NCBI GenBank assembly: GCA_027574665.1
Contig: CM050666.1
Location: 1,612,001-1,676,000, forward strand
Origin: Rhynochetos jubatus
Taxonomy: Eukaryota; Chordata; Aves; Eurypygiformes; Rhynochetidae
Direction: 5' to 3'
Length of the DNA: 64,000 nt
This document shows positions 13,901 through 24,554 of the stretch, piece after piece (within the stretch, counting starts at the first letter, position 1; every line of letters begins with the position of its first letter). The notes beneath the pieces were generated by a model, which searched no databases, was not told the DNA's origin, and saw only the letters and a program-made list of their open reading frames with translations. The position numbers and the translations under genes are program-made.

Positions 13901-16900
13901 TCCACCTTCCCTACCCTCATGCTTCACCCTGGAGACACCCTCCTGTCCCTTGGGTTCCAGAGCAGCACCCCTAAATCCTTAGACCCAAAGCTGGCTGGCA
14001 TGGAAAGAAACCCCCCCCAGCTGGGACTATGGGTGATGCTCCCCACAGAGGAGTCCACTGGGGGCTGAGGCACCCCAGGGCATCACTGTGGGGGCAGGGT
14101 GTACCCCAGGGCTGGGCCCTGTGACCAGCACCCCAAACTCTGGGACCAAGCACCCATTCCATCCACACACTGCTGACTTCAAGCACCGTAGGGAGGCAGG
14201 ACAGCCTCCAGCATTCCTAGAACTGCAGGCAGAAGTCCCAAGGACGGTGGTCCCCACCACAGGGCACATCAGGGTGGCCCCTGACAGCAATGGTGAGGCC
14301 AGGAGGGCTCAGCAAAGAATGGGCATATGAGCAGGGTTCAACAAAGCAAAACGCTGGTGCTTACCTATTAAACACTCGCTTCCTTGTTGCCTCCATCCTG
14401 GGCAGCACATGACCACTGAGGAGCTGCAGGAGAAAAAAACGACCACAAATGGTTACAACCCTGGAAAGTCCTGATCCTTCCCAAAAACCCAGGGGAGAAC
14501 TGATGCTGTGATGGTGAGAGCCTGCTCCTGATCAGCTGAACCCTGGTTGGGGGCTGCTGCACCCCTGTGCAGCATGGAGACCTGTGGGCTCATCCTCTGC
14601 TGTGCAGGGAGCACAGATCTGCTCAGGGACTCCCTCAGGCACTGGCTTGAGATGCCCCACCAGGCAGCCGAGGCGATGCCGGGAGTGAGGACAGGACCAG
14701 TTCCTCCTGTTAATCAGGAGCAATGAAACAACAGAAGTTACATTTGCAACCATTATTGTAAAAAAAAAATCCCAACGACCCCCAAAAGCTGGAAAAAAAG
14801 GGAAGGCTTTAAATTCCTCAGGGGAGAATTAACTGTCCTGCCCTCAAGGGTCTGGAAAAGCAGCCTGCTCCCAGGATGGGATGGTGCCTGCTGCCAGACA
14901 CCCAGCTTGTCTCCCCTTGGCACTGGACCTCCCTGCTCAGGAGGATGTTGTGTCTGGCAGTGCCGGCGAACGTCCCCACGCTGCTCTTCTCTGCCTGCCT
15001 GCACTCTGCTGCCTGCATGCACCCCCACCATCACCATGAGCTGGGTGATAGCAACTACAGGATGGGTCCCTGAACCCTTGGGTGTCCTGGAGTGCCACCA
15101 CCTCTGGGAACTGCCATGCACAGGATCATCAGCCAAAGCGCTTTTGGCACAAGCTTGACCCTGGCCAGGACTGGGATGGGGTCTCAGGTCCCGTAGAGGC
15201 TCAGGCAGAGACAACATGCAGGGATGTGACATGTGGGGATTAAGCAGGGACACCTCACCCACACTGTTCGATGACCATCCCAAGCAAATGGCTGGGGCTC
15301 ACAGTGCTGTGACACAGATGAGGAGAACATGCTCCCCATAGCGTGACACTGCTGGGATACCTGGGTGGCAGAACTCTGCTTATCCCTGGGGTGACCCCCA
15401 CCGCCTGGTCCCTGCCGGCGATGGGAGCAATGCTGGAGCATTATAAATGGTCCAAGTGGATGCTGCAGTCAAGGAAAACCTCACCCGGGCTGGTCCAGCA
15501 CCGCAGCCTGGAATGCATTCTGTTTTGGTTTTTTTTTTTTTTTCTTTCCCTTTTCCACTTTATATGTAACAAATGCAGAAGAGGAGGAGGAGACAGCAAG
15601 GAAGTATTTGCTCAAAACCCAGTGCAGTCACAGGACCGTGTCTGGCTGCCAGACCGCCTTGTCCTGGGTCAGGGGAGGGAGCCAGCAGCTCCCCAGCCAA
15701 ACACGGGTACTGGGTAAGCTGGACGCAGCTCCCACTGCCAGGTCCCCAGCGGGGGCACCCAAACAGCCAAGCTGGAATCATTGCATCCCCCTTTTCATGA
15801 CAGGCAGTGAAAAATTGGAAAGGAGGCAGAAGAGAACCACAAAAATTATTCAAGGCCTGGAAAAAATGCCTTGTAGCCGGAGCCCAAAATAGCTCCATCT
15901 ATTCAGGCCATTGAAGCAGTTGCGAGATGCTGCAATGGCAGCCAGCACATACCCCCTGCATGAGGACCCTGGGGCTTGAGCGGGGGGCTCTGCTCTGGCC
16001 ACGCATGCAAGGAGATGCATGGTGTTAATGGCAAAGGGGGGGTCAACCACCAAACCACACCCCTGAGGACCGGATGGGCGGGAGATGAGGTGGTTCTCTG
16101 CAAGACACTTCAGGCTGTCCTCCCCAGAAACCCTCACCAGCTGTGCCGGGGTGCTTGGATGCAGGTGGGAAGGGTCTGCAGACACCCCTCCCAGCACAGC
16201 CCCTGCTGTCCTACCCTGGGTTGCTATCACTGCTCCACCCTTCAGAAATTCGTTGTTGGGTGGTTTTTAGATGAAGCCATCGCAGGTTTGCAAGGTGAAC
16301 ACCCAACACTTGGGAAACCTCCTCCCTTGAACAGCTCAGCCTGGCCACCAAAATGGGCATCGCGGATGACACACCAAAAAGCATCACCCGTGATGAGAGC
16401 CCCGAGCCAACGGTGGGAAGTCAGGAGCCACTGAAACTCAGCAGTAGGAGAGAAACACCCCTCCCATGCCGCAAGTCAGAGGAGGCACGTGGGACCACGA
16501 CTACTCCCAGCTAGGAACCCAGCCCACCGACCACCTTGCTGGATGTAGGTTTAGTGCTTATCTTCTCACTGACACCTAATCATTTCTTCACCGTGCCTGG
16601 CAATGGTGTCCTGCACCTCTCTGCTCAGCCCCCACTTCATTTATCAGCGGCTTTGACACCAAATAAACTCGCTCCTGTTGCAAGGAGAGACAGCTGAGAT
16701 GTGGCACTGGGTAACTAGTGCTCCCAGTACAGCACATGGACTGGTCCCCGAGTGCCTGTGTCCCAGGAGTAGGGCCGGTGCTGGCTTGCAGAGATGACTG
16801 GCATCCATTGAAACACCTCTCGTGGTCTCAGCTCCTCCAAAGAGGAGGGCTCGATGTGCCCAGTGACCACTGGCACTGAGATAACCAGGAGATCTGTTTA

Positions 16901-19879
16901 AAAGTTAGCACCCAACCCACACCGACATGTGTCCGCAGACATGCACAGTGCATATACATTTTCTTATTCTTTTCTTCAAAGCACTACAAACACTGGGAAA
17001 CAGAAGAAAGCTGCCTCCGTGATGTGGCCTGGGCTCAGGAACTTCACTGATGGAAGAAAATGAGCAGGGGTGTGGGCAGAGCCGGAACTGTGACTTGCAG
17101 GAATGGATGCCTGATGCCAGCGTTGCACCCAGCACATGGCCACATCCTGCTCATGCCAAACACCAGCAGGACCTCCACAAATGCTCCGGGGATTTCTATG
17201 GAGACAAAGTATTTTTCTTGTGGATTAATAACCCACGTTGCTCCCTGAAGCATATCACCTTTACTGATGGCTACAGAGAGGGCTCCCGAGGCAGCAGAGA
17301 TGGTTCATCGTCCAGACCAACACAGCCCCCCCCTGCAATTAACGAGGAGCAGGGTCACACCCTCAAAAGCAGGAGCAAAATGCCAGGGCTCAGGTGGGAG
17401 CTGCTGCCTGTTGTCCCATGCAAGACCTTCCCGCTCTTAGCCTGCTGGATGGAGCTACAGAGGAGCCCTGTGGGCGCATAGCGTGTCCCCGAGGCCCAAA
17501 ACATTGTCGTCACTTTCCCCAGCCATCCCCAGTGTTCCCCGCCCCACTGCTCCTCCTAAGCATCACCCTGGCACCAAGCTCCTTTCTCCGTGTCACCCAT
17601 CACATAGTGCCATCCAGCTCCCCCTGTGTGGAACACAGGGCTCTTGGGACCAACAGGTCCCAGCCAGCAGCATTGCCCACAGCTGATGCCAGCTGCAGCT
17701 CCCTGACCCCAATCCAGCCTGAGGGTGCAAGCAAAGACAGAAATCCCCACGTGCAAGCAGAAGCAGGATCGTGTGTGCAAAGGGGCACTCTTTGGGCAGA
17801 GAAAGAAAGAACGTAAGTTCAAAAGAGATCACCAAAGGAGAGCATTATAAGAGCAGGATAGGCACAGAGCAATGCCCACACACACAGGGCTCTTGCTGAC
17901 CAGCATCCCAAACAGCAGCTTCGGAGAGGGTCATGCCAACTTGTAACTGATTATAAAAAAGCTTCAAATTTAGGAGCAAGTTGCATTTAGTACACAAAAC
18001 TTCTAATACCAAATAGCCCCAAAATGAATCCTTTTCTCCTACCCACTATCTGGGTCTCAGGAGATCACAGGAGAGCCCAAAGCAGAATCCTCCTCTCAAG
18101 TCCTCCAAAAGCCACAGCCGGCATTCCGGAGGGATGCCTGGATGCACTCTGCAGAACCCAGCACTCACACAATCACCTGGCCAAGAATCTGACCATCTTT
18201 ACCAAGCATGGTGGACACAGGCTAGGACCTCATCTCCAAGCCATGTCCAACTCAGCTGTCCCCAGCTCCCAGCACAGGGCATGACCCGCAGCACTTGCCC
18301 TGGCTACCCCCAGGGGTCATCAAGGTGGGTTTGGATAGTGAGACATGGGATGTCCTCCATGCTGAGGAGAGCAGCACATGGGGCTGGCTGCCAGGTTTGT
18401 GGATGGGGAGAAAGGTCTGTAGAATTATGAGGGGTGGAAAATGATGCAAACATGGGCGCAGCATCTCCCTCACCTCCATCCAGCGGGGATGGGAGGTGTC
18501 CCTGAGCAAGAGGGAGCACCCTGGCACCCCATCCCCAGCACCTAGGGCAGGATGCTAGGAAAAAGGCTGCTCACATCCCCTCTGCTGCCCCAGGACATGG
18601 TGGCAGTTTTGCAGGGAACCAGCTTGGCAGATTATGGGCAGCCAAGGAGGGACTGGTCTCCGCATCCCCCCCCTGCCTAGGAACGGCACAGGGCTGGGAG
18701 CTGCGGCTGCTCTGGCTCCTGAAATGCCTTCTTAGGAAACTCAGCCTGTAATTTGAGGAGGGGGCACCAGCGCCCTGCGGCCCGGCTGAATGGAGCCATT
18801 ATGTGGGCCCTCACTCGCAGCACATGTTTTCCTTGTGGACTCATCTGACCTCATGGGCAAGATGTAAAGGTGCATTTATGGCCTGAGCCCCCCCATAAAG
18901 GGCAGGGGATCCTGCTCTCCTAGCCATGATGGAGTGACTGTGAGTGCTCTGCCCCCTTTGCTGGGGCCAGCCTGACCAGGGAGCCTGGCCAGCACCAAGC
19001 CAGCACTTCTCACTGCAGAGAAGCTTGGCCCGAGGTGATGCTCTGAAAAGCAACCCATGGTACACGGAGAGTCCTGGGAGCAGGGACAAATCAGTGTCAG
19101 CTCCCAGGGCCCTGCTGCTGGCCAGGCAGGCTGGATGTGATCCCCGGAGAGAGCCAGACAGTGCCAGCACCCACCTTCTGAAGCCAAACTCAAGGGTCCT
19201 GGAGCTGCCATCTCTGCCATCCCAAGCAGCCCGGGGCAGGTCCATCAGGATACCCGGAGCATCCTGCATCCTGCCAGCGCAAGGGATGGTGTAGGACCGG
19301 CCCCGCACTGTGCAACCCGATCCCCGGAGGCACCCAGGAGCAGCTCCCCACGGCAGAACGGGCCTTGGGGCGAGCATGTCCGACCCCGGAGGCACCCAAG
19401 GCCGGCTCCCTGCAACACACCCGGCTCCCGCGGGGTGCAGGACCGGCCTCGGTGTACCCAGGACTGGCTCCCCGCAGCACGTCCGGGGAGCAGAACCAGC
19501 CTCCCCGCTCCCGGCTCCGCTCAGGCGGAACCCCTCGCCCCGTCCCCGCCGCCCGGCTCCCTCCGCCTCAGCTCCGCACAATCCGGACTTTGTCTTCGTA
19601 GGCGCCCAGCGCCGCGGCTGGCCCGGGGGAAGGGTGCGGCGAGCCACCCCGCCGCCAGATCCACTGCGCCCCGGTTCCCGAACCGTAGGTCGGGGGTCCC
19701 GTCCCGCCCCTCCACACCTGCCCGCCCCGCCGCTCCTACCCGCCGGCCCTGCAGACGTTCCTGCCGCGGGGGCTCAGCTCCTGCGCGGCTCCGCGGCTCA
19801 GCAGTAGCAGCAGCAGCGGCGGCAGTACCACGGCTCCGGCTCGGGCGCGGCGGGGCGGTCGCAACCCACGGGCCGCCAT
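730..19879 (-). CDS. SCARF2: SCARF2, scavenger receptor class F member 2 (complete, 11 coding exons)
   Basis: Type I membrane receptor with multiple EGF-like repeats, also called SREC-II. Coding exons in gene order: 19740-19879, 14365-14423, 12566-12667, 11755-12274, 11422-11640, 10899-11027, 8124-8227, 7927-8044, 6416-6537, 2311-2463, 730-1928. All introns are GT-AG, the phases join, and the sum is 2865 nt (954 residues plus stop). The order is: signal peptide (about 1-32, Leu-rich core LLLLLL); Cys/Gly-rich EGF/laminin-EGF-like repeats (about 43-424); one transmembrane helix (about 431-453) followed by a Cys cluster; then a Ser/Pro/Lys-rich cytoplasmic tail of about 500 residues. Family-typical tail motifs include KLPRIPLRRQKLPKV, SWSSRGSFSSFDTTDEGP, KPKVSWIH and the C-terminal PIKKPPRKKSRE. 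The family is known for cell-cell adhesion with SCARF1 and weak scavenger activity; human loss causes Van den Ende-Gupta syndrome. SCARF1, MEGF10 and PEAR1 fit the tail less well. Confidence 0.96.
2311..2463 (-). CDS. SCARF2: SCARF2 exon 10 (cytoplasmic)
   Basis: 153 nt, residues 505-556: AHHDLENTLNCSFIEPPS, a Ser-rich stretch, then DTTDEGPVYCVPHE. The YCVP tyrosine is a possible SH2-type site (inference). Acceptor CACAG|T, donor GAAG|GTGAGT. Confidence 0.94.
6416..6537 (-). CDS. SCARF2: SCARF2 exon 9 (juxtamembrane tail)
   Basis: 122 nt, residues 464-505, with the strongly conserved basic stretch FSRIGMKLPRIPLRRQKLPK. Acceptor TTGCAG|T, donor TGG|GTAAGG. Confidence 0.94.
7927..8044 (-). CDS. 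SCARF2: SCARF2 exon 8 (transmembrane)
   Basis: 118 nt, residues 425-464. It encodes EANQRMGVIGAGALLALLL, then a Leu-rich helix ending in a run of Cys (CCCCVC) and basic KK. This is the single membrane span with a stop-transfer signal. The juxtamembrane Cys run is a plausible palmitoylation site (inference). Confidence 0.94.
8124..8227 (-). CDS. SCARF2: SCARF2 exon 7 (last EGF-like unit)
   Basis: 104 nt, residues 390-425, encoding CNLTCPPGRYGANCAEAC and the final Cys-rich unit before the membrane. Acceptor CTCCAG|C, donor ATGG|GTGAGT. Confidence 0.94.
8480..8832 (+). mobile_element. CR1 LINE, 3' end fragment
   Basis: Lies in SCARF2 intron 6, antisense to the gene. It contains the CR1 3' block (GGTTGCCCAGAGAAGCTGTGG, then GTGTCCCTGCCCATGGCA, GATCTTTAAGGTCCCTTCCA) and ends in the CR1 terminal repeat form CCTATGATGATTCTATGATC. 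It is 5'-truncated, as most CR1 copies are. The left boundary is approximate. Confidence 0.9.
8833..10621. other. SCARF2 intron 6, no further feature recognised
   Basis: Intron DNA between the CR1 fragment and the A-tract. I see no exon or family repeat here. The 9600-9870 part is moderately AT-rich and open in one plus frame, but it matches nothing I know. Confidence 0.4.
10622..10641 (+). repeat. Poly(A) tract, 20 bp
   Basis: An uninterrupted run of A in SCARF2 intron 6. It could be the tail of an old retroposed sequence, but no body of a known retroposon is recognised just upstream. Confidence 0.8.
10899..11027 (-). CDS. SCARF2: SCARF2 exon 6 (EGF-like)
   Basis: 129 nt, residues 347-390, encoding CETKCRNGTYGENCAFVC and the following GQCHFETGQCLCRPGSHG. 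Acceptor CCCCAG|G, donor TA|GTAAGT. Confidence 0.94.
11422..11640 (-). CDS. SCARF2: SCARF2 exon 5 (EGF-like)
   Basis: 219 nt, residues 274-347, including GRCLTCEAGWNGTKCDQPC and GKCSYCNPGWIGDR. Acceptor TTGCAG|G, donor CCG|GTGAGT. NGT gives a second N-glycosylation sequon. Confidence 0.95.
11755..12274 (-). CDS. SCARF2: SCARF2 exon 4 (tandem EGF-like repeats)
   Basis: The largest extracellular exon, 520 nt, residues 101-274. It holds about four tandem EGF/laminin-EGF units, each with the C.C....C....G.C.C..G.WG..C pattern (for example QFWGPDC, NRWGPKC, NWWGPQC, GWWGRGC, RTFGPRC). Acceptor TGCAG|AG, donor CG|GTGAGT. Confidence 0.96.
12566..12667 (-). CDS. SCARF2: SCARF2 exon 3 (EGF-like)
   Basis: A 102-nt exon, residues 67-101, with a Cys-rich EGF-like unit (VCEGNFTCKENEVCVRPSEC, then CRCRHGYFGANCDT). 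Acceptor TCCAG|C, donor CCA|GTGAGT. NFT is an N-glycosylation sequon. Confidence 0.93.
12668..14364. other. SCARF2 intron 2, no further feature recognised
   Basis: About 1.7 kb of GC-rich intron between exons 3 and 2. I see no exon, repeat family or notable motif in it. Confidence 0.5.
14365..14423 (-). CDS. SCARF2: SCARF2 exon 2
   Basis: A 59-nt exon encoding the SSVVMCCPGWRQQGSECL segment (residues 47-67), the family's CC.GWRQQG motif. Acceptor CTGCAG|C, donor TAG|GTAAGC. It lies 5.3 kb downstream of exon 1 and is easy to miss by ORF length alone. Confidence 0.9.
14424..19739. other. SCARF2 intron 1
   Basis: A 5.3-kb first intron. Apart from the CR1 relic near 15.8 kb and a T-tract at about 15530-15543, I recognise nothing coding. 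Long first introns often carry enhancers, but no specific element is claimed. Confidence 0.6.
15790..15915 (+). mobile_element. Old CR1-like LINE fragment
   Basis: The stretch GCAGAAGAGAACCACAAAAA, then GGCCTGGAAAAAATGCCTTGTAG and a following CTCCATCTATTCAGGC, matches a conserved 3'-region block of older avian CR1 subfamilies. It is diverged and has no terminal repeat. It lies antisense in SCARF2 intron 1. Boundaries are approximate. Confidence 0.65.
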
Positions 19880-20270
19880 GACCGTCGGAGCGGCGAGGCC
19901 CGGCTTGACCCGGCCCATCCCATACGGGGCCAGGCGCTTCCCCCTCTCCCCGGCTCCGCCGTGCCCGTTACCCGCCCTGCCCCGGCTGCTTCTCGGCGGG
20001 CGGAAGCCACAGTGCGAAGGCTCCGCCGCCGCCTCCCCCGCGCCCCTCTCGGCAGCGGCGGGAGGGGCCCCGCAGCCAGCCAGGAAATTCCGCATTGGTT
20101 CCCCTGACGGCGGGCCAGGCTCCGGGGGCCGCCGGCTCCTCAGACGCGGGGCAGCGCTGGCCTAACGGCCTCGGGGGTCTCCACCGGGTAGGCAACTCCG
20201 CGGTACCGGCGGAGGGTTTCCCGGGGAGGGCGGAGGGCTGCGAGGGCCTGGTTTCCAGTTCAGCCCGGGG
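19300..20270 (-). promoter_or_regulatory. SCARF2: SCARF2 CpG-island promoter
   Basis: A dense run of CpG over exon 1 and its upstream side. No TATA box is seen. A minus-strand CCAAT box (plus ATTGG, 20094-20098) lies about 215 bp upstream of the ATG, beside a perfect palindrome GGAAATTCC (20083-20091) resembling a kappa-B site. The transcription start is inferred to lie between these boxes and 19879. Confidence 0.75.
19740..19879 (-). CDS. SCARF2: SCARF2 exon 1 (signal peptide)
   Basis: Encodes residues 1-46 and two bases of codon 47. It opens MAARGLRPPRRARAG, then a Leu core and a likely cleavage site near Ala32, then the start of the first Cys region (GRNVCRAGG). The donor reads GG|GTAGGAG. 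The start is the only ATG that places this signal peptide at the N-terminus. Confidence 0.9.
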
Positions 20271-20275
20271 GTCCA

Positions 20276-20935
20276 GTAGATCCCAGGTGCCCGGGAGTCC
20301 TGGGAGTCCAATGGCTGCGGAGTTTGGATGGCTCCGGGGACTGGCAGCACCGGAGTCTGGCTGTCCTGGGCATCCAGCAGCTCCAGGGGCCCGACTGCGG
20401 TCTGGCTGTCCCTGGCTGTTCCCAAGGATCTGGCAGCCCTGGGTCCTGGGTCTGGCAGCCCCGAGGATGAGGCAGCACCAAGTGCCCCAACAGCCCTAGG
20501 TGCCCAACAGTCCCAGTGTCTGTGTGTCCTGGGTGCCCGACAGCCCTGGGGTCCAGCTCTCCAGGGGTCTGGCTGCCCCAGGTGTGTGACAGCCCCAGGG
20601 TCTGGCTGTCCTGGTAGTCTGCAGCTTCAGATGCCCGGGAGTTCCTGGGAGCTCAACAGCCCTGGGGTCTGGCTGACTTGGGGATCCAGCAGTTCCAAGT
20701 GTCCAACAACCCAGGGTCTGGCTGTCTCAGGAGTCTGGCAGCACCAAGTGCTCACCAGCCCTGGGATCCAGCTGTTCCAGGACCAAGCTGCCCCAGAATC
20801 TGTTTGTCCTAGGAGTCTGGTAGCCCTGGATGCACAATCACCCAAGTCCATCTGTCCTGGTGGCCCAAGTGTCCTGGTCGTCTGGGAGCTCTACATGTCC
20901 AGCAGGTCTGGGTGTCACAACAGCCCCTGGACCAG
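20276..20935. repeat. Degenerate minisatellite upstream of SCARF2
   Basis: About 650 bp built from imperfect repeats of a 30-45 bp unit whose core is GTCTGGCTGTCCTGGG followed by a CCAGCAGCCC-like half. The core recurs with substitutions and spacing changes throughout. It abuts the SCARF2 CpG island. The long open frames through it are a by-product of the repeat. Confidence 0.7.
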
Positions 20936-20939
20936 AGCC

Positions 20940-23900
20940 AGGGATCCCCAGGGACCAAGCGGTGCCTGCAGTGGCAGGGCCAAGGGAGCACGACCCTGAC
21001 CAGGGACAGAAGGGCTTCAGAGTAGCCACTGGTTAACTCACCATAAGGACACAGCTGGGAACTGGGAGGACACACTGGGCATCTGCAGTGTTTCCACACC
21101 CCTGGCCCAGTGGGGCAGCCTGGGCAATAAGCCTTGGCCTGACAGTACAACACCACTGGCTCCCTTGGCAACCACCCTGTGCCAGCTGGCTCTTCAGCTT
21201 GATGGTCACTGCAGGAGATGGCTCAAGCTTGTCTGACTCCAGGGATATCCAATAGCTGTGTGGAGAAAGCATGGATGGAGGACATCCCAACTGTCTCCCG
21301 TGGGGTAGCACAACTGCAGCTAAATAGTTGCATCAATCTCCTGCAGAGTGCTGGCTGCATCCAGAGAGCTGTGGAAGAGTGTATGGACAGTGTGCATCTC
21401 CTGCAGAGCTGCGTCTGGGGGCCACACCCCCCCAGGAGTTTCCTGCAGATGTGGAGCCTCCATCACACTAGGCGTGGATTGGGAAGCATCCTCTGGAGAG
21501 GATTTGTGAGTCCTGGGTGGTGCCCCGAGCACCTTCCCAGCCCTGGCAGCCCTTCACCGAGCAGAGTGAGTGAGTTAGGTGGGTTCTCCCCACCAACATC
21601 CTTTGGTGTCTGCAGTACATGGAGTATCCAGAGGTTCCCAATGGGGAAGTCTCTGATGGTCTTGCCAGTGGGAATTATTTTTTGCAGTTACAGCCCAGTA
21701 AATGTCCCTGCAAGAGTCTTGCTGACCTCCCAGTGCCCAGCCATGGGCAGTAGCTTGTGTAGAGTGCACACATGTTTTCCAATCTACAGCACTGCCCCCT
21801 GCAAATGTGCATTCTTTGCACTGGCTTTCAGAGACTGTCCCAGAAGCCACCTGAGCTTTCAAATGAGCTTGTGGTCATTGGGTGCCCCTCCCTTCTTCCC
21901 TGCTGCAGCCTTTCACATGCCCCCAGTCCCCTTCCACATGTTTGGTGGCAGCACTGGGAAGCACTGCACTATCCTTTGGTTGACTTCCCCTGCCTCCACA
22001 TCCCTGTCCCCCTGCTCACCCTGCCCTGCTGACAGGACCTGTCAAGGGTGCCCAGAAACATGGGTGGCCCTGCTTCGCCCCCACAGCCAGGGCAGGAATG
22101 CCAATACCATGGTGACCCAGCTGCACTGTTGTGTGAGGAATTCCCTCAGGACAATTTTCAGCCCCATGTGGAGCTCAGAATCCCTTTCTGTCCAGGAAAG
22201 TGGTCTGGGGAAGAAGTTAACTTCAAAACGAGGCAGGAAGCCAGGCTAGGTGGTTGCATCCCTGTGCATCCCCTGGCTGCTGTGCCCACCTGGAGCTGTG
22301 GCCTCACTCTGTCTGGTGCCGTAACTGGGATTCCCTTTGTATACGCTCTCTCCATCACACCCTCGCTGTGCTGAGTGTGCTTGGTGCTCCACTGCCCTGC
22401 TCCTGATGAGCCAGGGAAGGCTCACACTGCCACACCCTTCCCATGCTGTTGCCTTGTGCAAGGATGTGCTTGTTCCTGGCTGTTTTATGGCTTCAGTAAA
22501 CGAGTTTCTCTTCCTGCAGGCAGGCAGCAGATCCCATGCTGCTCCATTTTTACCAGGTCTAACCCACACCAGGGCAGGGGCTGAGCTACAGCTGGGGAGA
22601 TAAGTTGGTTCTTCGGAAGATGCTGCTGGCTGGTAGCCAGAGGCTGGAAAAGCTGCTGAGGATGGTGTGGGGAGGAGGCAGAGAGGATTTAGGGTGCTCA
22701 GGGTGTGGCATGGGCTGAGCTGGCTGTTGCTGCCAGGACTGCAGGACTGTGTGTCCCACAGGTGTCTGCCACTCACACTGCCTCTCCCTCTGGTCCCAGT
22801 GAGGCTGTTGCTTGTGCCAGCACCCTGCAAGCACAGCTCAGTGCTTTCTATTACACCACTGTTTGTGCTTCCTTTTTCAGATTGCAGGCTGGAAATGTCC
22901 TGCCAGGTGCTTGCCTCCTGTTGAATGGTGTTTTGGAAAATTTCAGGGAAAAAACAAAACCTCAGCACTACAGTATTTAAAACAAAACTAAGGAAAAATA
23001 TGTTGGTTTGTAGACAGTTCAAACCAACTGTCTACAGTTGGTAGTGAGCAGGGCTACATGGCAGGGTAGAGGAGTGTCATGATAGGAGGTGCTTGTCACC
23101 ATCCTGCTAGGACACAGCTCTTTGGAAGAAGCCCCCCCTTCACGTGCATGCTCAGGCTGCTCATGACATTTGAGCTCAAGGCTGCCTAGATGGTTGCTGC
23201 AAGGATGCGAGCTCTTTTCCTTTGCGCCCTCCCACCCCTGCTGTATCCAGCATCCTTGCAAGCAAGCAGGCTGCAGCACAGCTTACCAACGTAGCTGCCA
23301 CCATTTCATTGCTCCCCTTCCTTTAGGGTAAGCAGAAAGCAGCTGCCAGCAGGAATAGGTAAAGCTGAGCAGGGTGGGGAAAGGCTGAGATATAGGGAGG
23401 GTTTGGTTGGGTCAACGCACCCAGAAATAAAAGGAGCAGTTGCTGTTTTCTGGCTGAGCATGGATAAAGGGAACACAGGGATTTGGGGTTTTAAGGGCAT
23501 CCAGTGACCTGGGTAGACAGGAGACAGCACCTTGCGCCCTGACCCCATACACAAACAATAGGACACACACTGTAGAGTAACGTTGCAGAGCTCCCTGGAG
23601 CTCCGTAAGTCCTTTCTGTTATGGAAAAAGGGCTGGGAAGGGGGTTAATTCCAAAAAAAGGGGGCTCAAGAGGAGCTGTGCACAGGTACATGAAGCTGCT
23701 GGCATGGAAGCTGCAGCATCAGCTCCCACAATAGCTATGCAGGTGGCCAGGGTTCTTTGCAGAAGCCTGCAGCAGATGACTGCTGCTCATGCATCCAGCC
23801 AGCCCCAGCAGAACCCAGGTCATGGGGCAGCAGCACGCTCCATGCCACTGCTGCAGCATTCTGTATGGACTGGAGAGGCAGCTTGCTGCCAGAAGCACAT

Positions 23901-24550
23901 ATCCTATCCTCCCCAAAATACCAGCAGCCTGACTGCTGCTGGCTCCAGCACTACATTTAAATACCAGCAGCCCTGTCTCCCTGCTCCTCCAGGTGTTTTT
24001 TGAGGCATGGAAGTCTCAGCTAGGGAAAACGGCAGTAGGTGAGCATCCCTGGAAAGCCTACACTTTACCCCTTCAGCTTGGGTGGCTTGCCAGAAACAAC
24101 CCCATGAAAAAGGAAATGCTGCCTTATAGTTGCCAGACAGGGAATTCCCAAGATGGTCTTGGTCCTGCAGAGCCCAGAAGAAACTAGTCTTAATTTGAGG
24201 TAGTGAAATCCTGCAGGGTGCAAGTCCTCTAAAAGCAGACCTTGGGGTGGGGAGAGGCTGTCACAGCTGCCACCCCCCTCCATGAGCAGCAGGGTGCTGA
24301 GGGCAGCTGAGGATGCTCCAGGGTTCCCAGTTCCCCCCAAGCCCATCACAGCCCCACCAAGCTCCACAGCTTCCCCATTCTCAGTTTGGCCTCACTTGGT
24401 GCCCCATCTCTGGCTCCTTTCCCCAAGCCTTGCCTCAGACCAGACCAGGCAGCTGGAGGGGACTGAAAGCAGGCACTAACCCCTGCTTTGAGACCAGGGT
24501 AGTGAAGTAGAGCCCAGAGACAGACTGCTGCCTAGTAACTCCCAGACAGA
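20940..24550. other. Intergenic region between SCARF2 and PRODH, no recognised gene
   Basis: Spacer of about 3.6 kb. A 343-codon plus-strand open frame (21218-22249) has no recognised domain and no gene-like context. A perfect 9-bp inverted repeat lies at 23011-23034. I recognise no repeat family here. Confidence 0.5.
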
Positions 24551-24554
24551 GACA

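Noticed and set aside
730..19879. Identity as SCARF1, MEGF10, MEGF11 or PEAR1
   Set aside because: These share EGF-like repeats, but the juxtamembrane KLPRIPLRRQKLPK block, the KPKVSWIH motif and the basic C-terminus are characteristic of SCARF2.
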